Assembly: GCF_026651855.1 (NCBI RefSeq) | Contig: NZ_CP093280.1 | Span: forward strand, 6,718,501-6,782,500 | Length of the DNA: 64,000 bases | Source: Pseudomonas silvicola | GTDB taxonomy: Bacteria; Pseudomonadota; Gammaproteobacteria; Pseudomonadales; Pseudomonadaceae | Direction: 5' to 3' | Position numbers and translations under genes: made by a program | Part shown: in pieces, positions 24,863 to 32,353 of the stretch | Layout: each line of letters begins with the position of its first letter | How positions within the stretch are numbered: the stretch's first letter is position 1 | Notes under the pieces: model-generated | The model's database searches: none | What the model was told of the DNA's origin: nothing | The model's input: the letters and a program-made list of their open reading frames with translations, nothing else

Positions 24863-27262
24863 TCAATGGGCAAACAACGAGCCGCCCTGCTTGCCCGCCA
24901 TTTTCTCCGGCTTGATCAGGAACCGCGCCAGCGCCGGCAGCAGCCACAGCGCGCCGAACATGTTCCATAGCAACATGAACGTGAGCATCAAGCCCATGTC
25001 GGCCTGGAACTTGATGGCCGAGAAGATCCAGGTGCACACGCCAATGGCCAGGCATAACCCGGTGAACAGTACCGCCTTGCCGGTGGATTTGAGCGTCTGG
25101 TAATAGGCTTCCTGCAACGGCAGCCCGGCGCGCAGGAAGCTTTCCAGGCGGCTGTAGATGTAGATGCCGTAGTCCACGCCTATGCCCACGCCCAGGGCCA
25201 CCACCGGCAAGGTGGCGACCTTTACGCCGATGCCCATGAAGGCCATCAGCGCGTTGCCCAGCACCGAGGTGAGCACCAGCGGCAGGACGATGCACAGGGT
25301 GGCGGCGAAGGAGCGGAAGGTGATCAGGCACATCACCGCCACGCAGAGGTACACCAGCACCAGGATGGTCAGCTCGGCCTGTTTGATGACTTCGTTGGTG
25401 GCCGCCTCGATACCGGCATTGCCCGCCGCCAGCTGGAACTGCAGACCGTCACGGTCATGGCTGGCGGCGAACTGCTTGACCACTGCCACGGCGCGGTCGA
25501 GGGTCTCGGCCTTGTGGTCGTTGAGGAACACCAACAGCGGCGCCAGCGAACAGTCGCCGTTGTACAGGCCGTCGGCACGGGCTACCGAGCTGTTGAGCAC
25601 CTCGGGGTTGCGCGACAGGCTTTCCCATTTCAGGTTGCCCTCGTTCATGCCCTTGATCACCTGCTTGGACACGGTCACCAGCGATATCGTCGACTGCACC
25701 CCGGCGGTGTTGTCCAGTTGCCACATCAGCTCGTCCATCGGCTGCATGGTCTCGTAGCGCGAGCAACCTTCGGCGGCGGTCTTGACCATGACCACCAGCA
25801 CGTCGGAACTGGTGGCGTAGTGGTCGATGATGAACTGGTTGTCACGGTTGTACCGCGAGTCCGGGCGCAACTCCGGTGCACCCTGGTCGAGGTCGCCGAT
25901 CTTCAGGTTGTGGCCGTACCACAGGCCACCGGCCATCGCCACGATGGCCAGGCCCACCGAGACAGGCGCCACTTTCGCGCTGGCGAAGTTCGACAGCGCC
26001 CGCCAGAACGGGTGTTCCCGCACGGAGTCCTTTTTGCTGCGCTCGATGGCGCGCTTGCTGATGCCTACGTAGGAAATGGCCACCGGCAATAGAATCAGGT
26101 TGGTGAAGACGATCACCGCCACCCCGATCGACGCCCCCAGGGCGAGCTCGCGGATCACGCCGATGTCGATGATCAGCAGGGTGATGAAGCCCACGGCGTC
26201 GGCCAGAATCGCGATCATGCCCGGCAGGAACAGTTGCCGAAAGGTACGCCGCGCCGCCGTCAGGGCGTTGTCGGCGTCACTGGACTGCAGGGCAATGCCG
26301 TTGATCTTCTGCACGCCGTGGGAAATGCCGATGGCGAAGATCAGGAACGGCACCAGCATCGAGTACGGGTCCAGGCCAAAGCCGAAGGCGTGCATCAAGC
26401 CCAGTTGCCAGGTGACCGCCACCAGGGTGGTGACCAGCACGGCAATGGTGCTGCGGATGCACCAGGTGAAGAAATACAGCAACACCAGGGTGATGACGAA
26501 GGCCACGCCGAAGAACATCACCACCATCAGCAAGCCGTCGATCAGGTCGCCGACCTTCTTGGCGAAGCCGACGATGTGTACCTTCACGTTAGGGTTCTGG
26601 GCCTGGAATTTGTCGCGGATCTTCTCTTCCAGGCTGTGGGAAAACTGCTGGTAGTCGAGCTTGACCAGGGTGCCCTGGTCATTGGGATCGGGGTAGGCCT
26701 CCAGCAGCGGAATATCGACGATGCTCGACTTGAAGTCGTTGGCCACCAGCCGCCCTACCTGGCCGGACTTGAGGATGTTGCTGCGCAGCAGTTCCAGGCT
26801 GTCGGGCGAACCGTCGTAGCTCTGGGGAATCACCTCGCCACCGGCAAAGCCCTCCTCGGTCACTTCAGTCCAGCGCACGCTGGGGCTCCACAACGATTTC
26901 ATGCCCGAGCGGTCGACACCGGGAATGTAGAAGGCTTCGTCGTGAATCTGGCGCAAGGTCTCCATGTAGTCCTTGTTGAAGATGTCACCGTTCACCGCCT
27001 CTACCGAGATGCGCACGGTATTGCCCAGGTTGGCCAGGTCGTTGCGGTGCTCCAGCATGCGCTCGATGAACGGGTGCTTGAGCGGGATCATTTTCTCGAA
27101 GCTGGTGGAGGGGCGAATCAGCGTGGCCTGCCAGAACAGGAAAACGCTGACCAGCAGGCAGAGGATGATCACCGCGGGGCGGTGGTTGAAGATCAGGCGT
27201 TCAAGGAAGGTGGCCTTGTCCTGATGATGGCGGCTCATGGCAATCTGCTCCCGGACGGTCAT
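24863..27262 (-). CDS. MMPL/RND-family transporter
   Basis: A 799-residue inner-membrane protein of the MMPL branch of RND transporters. Helix 1 is at about 31-48 (PAVIILCLLVSVFLFWQA), then a large periplasmic loop, five or six helices, a second loop, and a second helix bundle. Typical motifs are FAIGISHGVQKINGIA in the first bundle and GVGIGVDYGIYIYSRLE in the second, each with the acidic or polar residues of proton-driven members. MMPL proteins often export lipids or hydrophobic compounds. ATG 27262 overlaps the stop codon of the YCF48-like gene (ATGA) and has AGGTGAG upstream, so the two are coupled. Substrate unknown. Confidence 0.88.
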   Translation of the reverse strand: MTVREQIAMSRHHQDKATFLERLIFNHRPAVIILCLLVSVFLFWQATLIRPSTSFEKMIPLKHPFIERMLEHRNDLANLGNTVRISVEAVNGDIFNKDYMETLRQIHDEAFYIPGVDRSGMKSLWSPSVRWTEVTEEGFAGGEVIPQSYDGSPDSLELLRSNILKSGQVGRLVANDFKSSIVDIPLLEAYPDPNDQGTLVKLDYQQFSHSLEEKIRDKFQAQNPNVKVHIVGFAKKVGDLIDGLLMVVMFFGVAFVITLVLLYFFTWCIRSTIAVLVTTLVAVTWQLGLMHAFGFGLDPYSMLVPFLIFAIGISHGVQKINGIALQSSDADNALTAARRTFRQLFLPGMIAILADAVGFITLLIIDIGVIRELALGASIGVAVIVFTNLILLPVAISYVGISKRAIERSKKDSVREHPFWRALSNFASAKVAPVSVGLAIVAMAGGLWYGHNLKIGDLDQGAPELRPDSRYNRDNQFIIDHYATSSDVLVVMVKTAAEGCSRYETMQPMDELMWQLDNTAGVQSTISLVTVSKQVIKGMNEGNLKWESLSRNPEVLNSSVARADGLYNGDCSLAPLLVFLNDHKAETLDRAVAVVKQFAASHDRDGLQFQLAAGNAGIEAATNEVIKQAELTILVLVYLCVAVMCLITFRSFAATLCIVLPLVLTSVLGNALMAFMGIGVKVATLPVVALGVGIGVDYGIYIYSRLESFLRAGLPLQEAYYQTLKSTGKAVLFTGLCLAIGVCTWIFSAIKFQADMGLMLTFMLLWNMFGALWLLPALARFLIKPEKMAGKQGGSLFAH

Positions 27263-28326
27263 GGTTGGCTCACCTGTTGTTGACTCAGGTCGGCGCCGGT
27301 GGCGGCTGCGACACGCACACCGCCCTGGCCGGCCAGTACGAGGGTGCCGTTGGCGCCGGCGGTGACCGCCGAGAGCGACAGACGGTCTGGGCGGTTGAAC
27401 AGGCTGAAGGTCTTGCCGTCATCGCTGCTGCGCAGCACCGTGCCGCTGTTGCCCACCAGCACCAGCGTGCCATCGGCCAGGCGGGTGGCCCCGGACAGCG
27501 CGAACTCCAGCGGGCCACGGGGGCCCTGCAAGGGGATGTTGGTCCAGGTGTCGCCAAAATCGGTGGAGCGGTAAAGGTTGCCGCGCAAGCCGTACACCAG
27601 CAGGGTCTGCGGCTCGCCGGTGGGCAGCAGGCCAAACAACGAGCCTTCATAGGGTCCCTGGACCTTTTCCCAGCTGTGGCCCCAGTCCCGGGAGCGGAAC
27701 AGGCTGCCCTGCTCGCCGACAATGAACAGGCCGCTGTCCTTCACCGCGCCGATGGCATTGAAGTGAAACTGATCGGGGTTGTCGATGCGCTCGCTGACGT
27801 CTTCCCAGTGCTGCCCGCCATCGGTGGTCGCCAGGAAGGCGCCATAGGCGCCCACGGCGAAACCCGTGCTGGCATCCTTGAACCACAGGTCCAGCAGCGG
27901 CGCCTGGCGCTTGAGGTCTTCGAACTGCTTGTTCCAGGTGACACCACCATCGGTAGTGGCGAGGATCTGCGCGTCGTGGCCCACGGCCCAACCATGCTGG
28001 GCGTCGACAAAGACCACGGCGGTCAGCAGCTGTCGGCTGGGGACCTTGGCCTGGGTCCAGTGCTGGCCCTGGTCGTCGGAGTAGAGGATATGCCCACGGT
28101 CACCGACCGCGACCAGCCGCGGGCCGGCCGCCACCACATCCAGCACCAGGCTGCGCACCGACTTGGCCGACACCACCGACCAGGCGCCGTCATCGGCAGC
28201 GGGCTCGCTGGCCAGGGCAGCAGACCCGAGGCCCGCCATGGCCAGCCCCAGCGCCAGAGCCCAACACCGCGGCCACGCTCTTTTCCCTGTGGCGCACGTG
28301 CCGCCACCCCTGACCGGCTCGCTCAT
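27259..28326 (-). CDS. YCF48/BNR-repeat exported protein
   Basis: A 355-residue secreted protein with a basic N-terminus and signal peptide ending near ALASEPA (about residue 39), then a beta-propeller built of W-rich repeats: VGDRGHILYSDDQGQHW, VGHDAQILATTDGGVTW, GAYGAFLATTDGGQHW, GEQGSLFRSRDWGHSW, YGLRGNLYRSTDFGDTW and GNSGTVLRSSDDGKTF. This is the YCF48/HCF136-like family, known in photosynthetic organisms as a photosystem II assembly factor, which cannot be the role here. Overlap with the MMPL gene suggests a periplasmic partner. ATG 28326 follows GGGGAGTG. Confidence 0.85.
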   Translation of the reverse strand: MSEPVRGGGTCATGKRAWPRCWALALGLAMAGLGSAALASEPAADDGAWSVVSAKSVRSLVLDVVAAGPRLVAVGDRGHILYSDDQGQHWTQAKVPSRQLLTAVVFVDAQHGWAVGHDAQILATTDGGVTWNKQFEDLKRQAPLLDLWFKDASTGFAVGAYGAFLATTDGGQHWEDVSERIDNPDQFHFNAIGAVKDSGLFIVGEQGSLFRSRDWGHSWEKVQGPYEGSLFGLLPTGEPQTLLVYGLRGNLYRSTDFGDTWTNIPLQGPRGPLEFALSGATRLADGTLVLVGNSGTVLRSSDDGKTFSLFNRPDRLSLSAVTAGANGTLVLAGQGGVRVAAATGADLSQQQVSQP

Positions 28327-28633
28327 AGAGCACTCCCCATTATTGTTATTGGACGCGCCTGGGTTGGCGCCCCGCCCTGCAGTGGCTGAAACCTGCAGGC
28401 CAGAGGGCCGCGAAAGCTGTCCTATCCTAGCCAGCCTTGAATCGGGCTGACAACGCGCATGGCGTAATGAATTGTTACCCCGCGCCCGCCACCTGCTGCT
28501 CTCGAAACCCTAGCAGAGCGCCGCGCACCTGCAGGCCAGAGCCTCGGCGAAGAACAGCGCGAGCGCGGCAAGCCATGCCACCGCGTAAAAGCCGTGGCAA
28601 GGCTGAATGTCGGAGCATCATCGGCCCTGATGG
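28327..28633. other. 307-base gap between YCF48-like and DUF1329 genes
   Basis: It contains a 14-base direct repeat CCTGCAGGCCAGAG (28392-28405 and 28528-28541). No gene, hairpin or known site is recognised. It splits the four-gene set into two possible transcripts. Confidence 0.45.
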
Positions 28634-30001
28634 CTAGCGGGTGCCTGTGCGCCGCAACGCTGCCGGGCTGAACTCAGCCACCCCTGGCACCGGCTGGCTG
28701 AAGTCGACTGTGCTGGCCTCTTCGCTGTCCAGGTTCTGCACGTGATACCGCCGGGCCTGCAGGTCGTGGAACACGTCCAGCGCCGACCAGGTGGTGGGCA
28801 GTTCGTAGAAGTTCTTCAGGTACGCCATCGACACCCGCCATAGCTCGCCCCGGCCGTCGTACTGGTCGACCACCGCCGCCTGCCAGCTGTCTTCGTCCAG
28901 GTACAGCCTGCGCTTGGCGTACAGGTGCCGTGCGCCAGGCTTCAAGGTGCCCTCCACTACCCAGACCCGATGCAGCTCATAGCGCGCCAGGTCAGGGTTC
29001 AGGTGCCCGGGCTTGAGCAGGTCGGCGTATTTGACCGACGGTTGCCCCAGGCGGTAGTTGTTGTAGGGGATATAGACTTCCTGCTTGCCCACCAGCTTCC
29101 AGTCATAACGGTCCGGGGCGCCGTTGAACATGTCGGTGTCATCGGCGGTGCGCAGGCCGTCGGCGGCAGTGATGGGCGTGTCATACGCCAGGCTCGGCGC
29201 ACGCCGCACGCGCCGTTGGCCGGCGTTGTAGGCCCACGCCTGGCGCGGTTCACGCACCTGATCGATGGTCTCGTGCACCAGCACCACCCCACCAGCCAGC
29301 CGGGCCGGGCTGCGGATCTGGTTCATGTAGTAGAACAGGATGTTGTCCTGCTGGGCATCGGTGGCCTGCTGGTCGTGGAAGCGAAACAGGCCGCGCTGCT
29401 GGGAAATGATCGGCAGGTAGCTGCCATTGCGTTGCACGGCCACCTCCGCGGCGCGCCGCTCCACATAGACGCCACGGTAGCGGGCGATGTGGTTCCACAC
29501 CGCTTCAACGCCACTGGCGGGCAGCGGGAATGGAATGCCGCCACGCGCGTTGCCGAAGCCGTTGCCATCCGCGACCAATCCGGTGTTGGCGGCATTGTAG
29601 CGAGTATTGTCGTAGACCCACTGCGGCGCGGCGCCCGTGCGCCGCGTGGCGTAGACCGGCATGCGGAACGTGTCGGGGTAGGCCGCGAACAGCGCCATCT
29701 GCCCTGGGCTCAGGTGGTCGCGGTACTGGGCCAGGTTGGCGGCGGTGATGGTGAACAGCGGCGTGTCCGCGGGGAACGGGTCGACATGGTGGCGGCCAGG
29801 GCCGCCATACCCTGCCGGGGGCGCGACCAGGCCGCCGGTCCAGGCCGGGATGGTGCCAGCGGCATTCCCTGCCTGTTCGGCGCCCAGGGGCGTCAGTGCC
29901 TGGCCCAGCCTGGCAGCGCCAGCGGGGTCGGCGGCCAGCACGGGGGTGGCGAACAGCACCAGCAGCAAGGAAAGACCGGACAAACGGAAAACAGGTGGCA
30001 T
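28634..30001 (-). CDS. DUF1329 exported protein
   Basis: A 455-residue protein with a clear signal peptide (LSGLSLLLVLFATPVLAAD, cleavage near residue 24). Family motifs are RLGQALTPLGAEQAGNAAG, IPAWTGGL, PFPLPASGVEAVWNHIARYRG and the C-terminal LYLDEDSWQAAVVDQYDGRG with WRVSM. DUF1329 proteins belong to the LolA/LolB-like fold group and are thought to bind lipidic ligands in the periplasm or at the outer membrane, but their function is unproven. It lies 11 bases after the DUF1302 gene, the classic pairing, so both are cotranscribed. Confidence 0.88.
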   Translation of the reverse strand: MPPVFRLSGLSLLLVLFATPVLAADPAGAARLGQALTPLGAEQAGNAAGTIPAWTGGLVAPPAGYGGPGRHHVDPFPADTPLFTITAANLAQYRDHLSPGQMALFAAYPDTFRMPVYATRRTGAAPQWVYDNTRYNAANTGLVADGNGFGNARGGIPFPLPASGVEAVWNHIARYRGVYVERRAAEVAVQRNGSYLPIISQQRGLFRFHDQQATDAQQDNILFYYMNQIRSPARLAGGVVLVHETIDQVREPRQAWAYNAGQRRVRRAPSLAYDTPITAADGLRTADDTDMFNGAPDRYDWKLVGKQEVYIPYNNYRLGQPSVKYADLLKPGHLNPDLARYELHRVWVVEGTLKPGARHLYAKRRLYLDEDSWQAAVVDQYDGRGELWRVSMAYLKNFYELPTTWSALDVFHDLQARRYHVQNLDSEEASTVDFSQPVPGVAEFSPAALRRTGTR

Positions 30002-30012
30002 CGGACGCTTCC

Positions 30013-32022
30013 TTAGAACGAGTATTTGACGTTGAAACCGAGGTTGTCGCGGTCGCGCGTGGCATTTTTCTGGCCGGCACCATAGAACTCGGTGTACTGC
30101 AGTTCGCCTTCCAGGCGGTTCTGGTAGCTGGCCTTGAGGCCCACCGAATAGGCCTTGCGGCCCTCGATGAAATTGCCGGTCTGGTGCGAGTTGCCCTTGA
30201 AGTCATCCTTGTAGGTGATGAACGGCGTGACGTTCATGCCGCCCAGCACGTTGTTCCAGGTGCCCATCAGCATCAGCGTGGCGCCGTAGGCATCGCGGGT
30301 GATCTGCGCGTCGTCACCGAAACCCACGGCATAAGCGGCGTTGGCACGGCTGGAGTAATAGCGGCGGGTGCCATCGAAGGCGGTGTATTGCAGGCTGCTG
30401 CCGCGCAGGTGCTCGGAGGCCACCTCGGCCACCGCCGTGACACCGTCGAAGCCCAGGCGCGGGCCGAAGTTGTAGAGCGTGCCCAGGGAGGCATTGAACA
30501 TCTGTACCCGCTCGCTGCTCTTGACCTCGTCGCCCAGGCGCACGTACTGACCACCGATGTTCACCAGCTCGCCGTTCGCCAGCTTTCCGGCCTGGGTCAA
30601 CAGGTCGTCGAGCAGGTCGCCGGTGGTGCCGATGCCGATGGGCATGTTCGGCCGGTAGGCCAGCTCGCCGAACAGCGCCGCCTCGCCGACCCGGGTGTTG
30701 AAGCTGACGCCGAACATGCGGATGTCCTCGGCATACTCCCGGCGCCCGCTGACCTGGTTGGCCACGTCCAGCGCGGCGACGCCGTCGGCGGCCGATTGCA
30801 GGGTAGCCTGGTAGGTGCGGGCGACCTGCCCGGAGGGGTCGGCGGCCATGGCGGCCTGCAACTGCGCGACACTGACGCCCATGGCCTGCGCCACCTGCTG
30901 CTGCACGCCAGGGGCCGCGGCGCCCTTGATCTGCGCCATGTTCAGGCCTTTGTAGGCGCCCAGGTCAGCGTGGATGGTAGGCTCCTTGCTGTGGTAATTG
31001 ACGAAGTAGAAGCCGAACTCGGTGTTGTTCAACTGTTCGGCGTTGTAGCGGAACGCTACGCCGAACTGGCCATCATCCCGGGCATTGATGTCGGGCCCAA
31101 TGCTGGCTACCTTGAGGTTGCCATTGCCGTCCAGCCCCGGACCGCCCTGCAACCCACCCACGCCCAAGGCGCTCAGCCCCTGATGCAGGGCACTCACGGC
31201 GCGCAGTTGCGGCACCGTGGCATAGGCGCTGTGGCCGCCCTTGGCGAACAGGTCGGTCTCGGCGAAATAGGTGCCCACCGGGTCGATGGCGGTTTCCTTC
31301 CAGTTGAACTGGTAGAAGCTTTCCATGGACAGGTTGTCCGTGAGGCCGACGCTGAAGTTCAGCGCCTCCACCGGCATCAGCACTTCCTTGAGCTCCGCGC
31401 CGGGCAGGCGGAACTGGGCTGCGTCGATGGGGTTGGTGGTGTTCACCCCACCGCGGTAAAACAGCCCCTCCCCCCAATTGAATACCTGGCGGCCCAGGCG
31501 CCCGGCCACCGGTTTGCCCGCCACCTCCCAGTCGCCACGTACATAGGCGTCGAGGATCTGCACGTCACTGCCGGCGTTACGGCGGGTGGCACGGGTGAAG
31601 TGGCGGTTGTCAGGGGAACTCTGGCTGGGCTGCGCCGGAGTGTTGTTATGATTGTAATCCGTATGCTCATTCATGATACGGCTATCGTAAAACCCGCTCG
31701 CCCTTAGGAACAATCCGTAGTTCCTGTAGGAAGTTTCCAGCTCACTTGTAATCTTATATACCGACGAAACCAGACCAGGGTCGAAGTTGCGATTGCCGTC
31801 ATTGGCATTTATATCGTCGTTGCTCTTGTCGCGACCTTGCACACGCCATAATTGGCCATAGGAAACCGTGGTATCGAAAGAGCCATGCACTTCATCGTCG
31901 AGAAAACTGAACTCCACGGCCTCCGCGGGCACACAGGCCATGAAGGGCAGCAGCCCGGCCAAGGTATACCCGGCTCGCGCCGGTGCAGCGCCTAGGGGCG
32001 TGCGGCTGGTGTTGATGGGCAT
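30013..32022 (-). CDS. DUF1302 outer-membrane protein
   Basis: A 669-residue protein with an N-terminal export sequence (about 1-35, ending near VPAEAVEF), then beta-strand-type sequence: GSFDTTVSYGQLWR, RLGRQVFNWGEGLFYRGGVN, and a C-terminal strand ending in aromatic residues (LGFNVKYSF), as expected of an outer-membrane barrel. DUF1302 is an uncharacterised family that travels with DUF1329. ATG 32022 follows GGGAGAAC; the longer frame to 32091 begins inside the upstream region. First gene of the minus-strand set DUF1302-DUF1329-YCF48-MMPL. Confidence 0.87.
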   Translation of the reverse strand: MPINTSRTPLGAAPARAGYTLAGLLPFMACVPAEAVEFSFLDDEVHGSFDTTVSYGQLWRVQGRDKSNDDINANDGNRNFDPGLVSSVYKITSELETSYRNYGLFLRASGFYDSRIMNEHTDYNHNNTPAQPSQSSPDNRHFTRATRRNAGSDVQILDAYVRGDWEVAGKPVAGRLGRQVFNWGEGLFYRGGVNTTNPIDAAQFRLPGAELKEVLMPVEALNFSVGLTDNLSMESFYQFNWKETAIDPVGTYFAETDLFAKGGHSAYATVPQLRAVSALHQGLSALGVGGLQGGPGLDGNGNLKVASIGPDINARDDGQFGVAFRYNAEQLNNTEFGFYFVNYHSKEPTIHADLGAYKGLNMAQIKGAAAPGVQQQVAQAMGVSVAQLQAAMAADPSGQVARTYQATLQSAADGVAALDVANQVSGRREYAEDIRMFGVSFNTRVGEAALFGELAYRPNMPIGIGTTGDLLDDLLTQAGKLANGELVNIGGQYVRLGDEVKSSERVQMFNASLGTLYNFGPRLGFDGVTAVAEVASEHLRGSSLQYTAFDGTRRYYSSRANAAYAVGFGDDAQITRDAYGATLMLMGTWNNVLGGMNVTPFITYKDDFKGNSHQTGNFIEGRKAYSVGLKASYQNRLEGELQYTEFYGAGQKNATRDRDNLGFNVKYSF

Positions 32023-32353
32023 CGCGATGTTCTCCCTGAAAATATTATTATTTTTCGAACAGCCAAGCCTTATCCGTAGGAAGTTTCCCAAGCTTGACTG
32101 TTTTGTATGATTGGCAGATGTGGATCAGGGAGCAAGAGTGCCAAGGGTTGGCGGGGATAGAAAGGTTTTTTTGGGGGGAAGCGTGTTCTTCTGAATAGAC
32201 TTACAGCGGTAGGTAATTATTCTTACAGAATGGGGTGATTGAATGTGGGGCTTGAGAGGTGTAGTGCATGCAGGAGGCAAGACTTGGGACTTTAGGTGTT
32301 CTCAAGATCGAGCGCCGCGCGGGCGGCGCTCGATCTCATGAACAACCAAAAAC
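32023..32353. other. 331-base gap between pepN and the DUF1302 gene
   Basis: It holds the palindrome at 32306-32335 and a T/G-run (AAAGGTTTTTTTGGGGGG near 32163). It must carry the DUF1302 promoter. No gene is seen. Confidence 0.5.
32306..32335. repeat. GATCGAGCGCCGC palindrome, core of the large repeat element
   Basis: GATCGAGCGCCGC and GCGGCGCTCGATC pair over 13 bases around a GCGG loop. The same core occurs in both arms of the element at 16305-16701. Placed 19 bases after the pepN stop codon, it may also serve as its terminator. Confidence 0.7.

Noticed and set aside
28392-28541. 14-base direct repeat CCTGCAGGCCAGAG
   Set aside because: Two copies 136 bases apart without a flanking element or hairpin; could be chance or a small duplication. 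No function is claimed.
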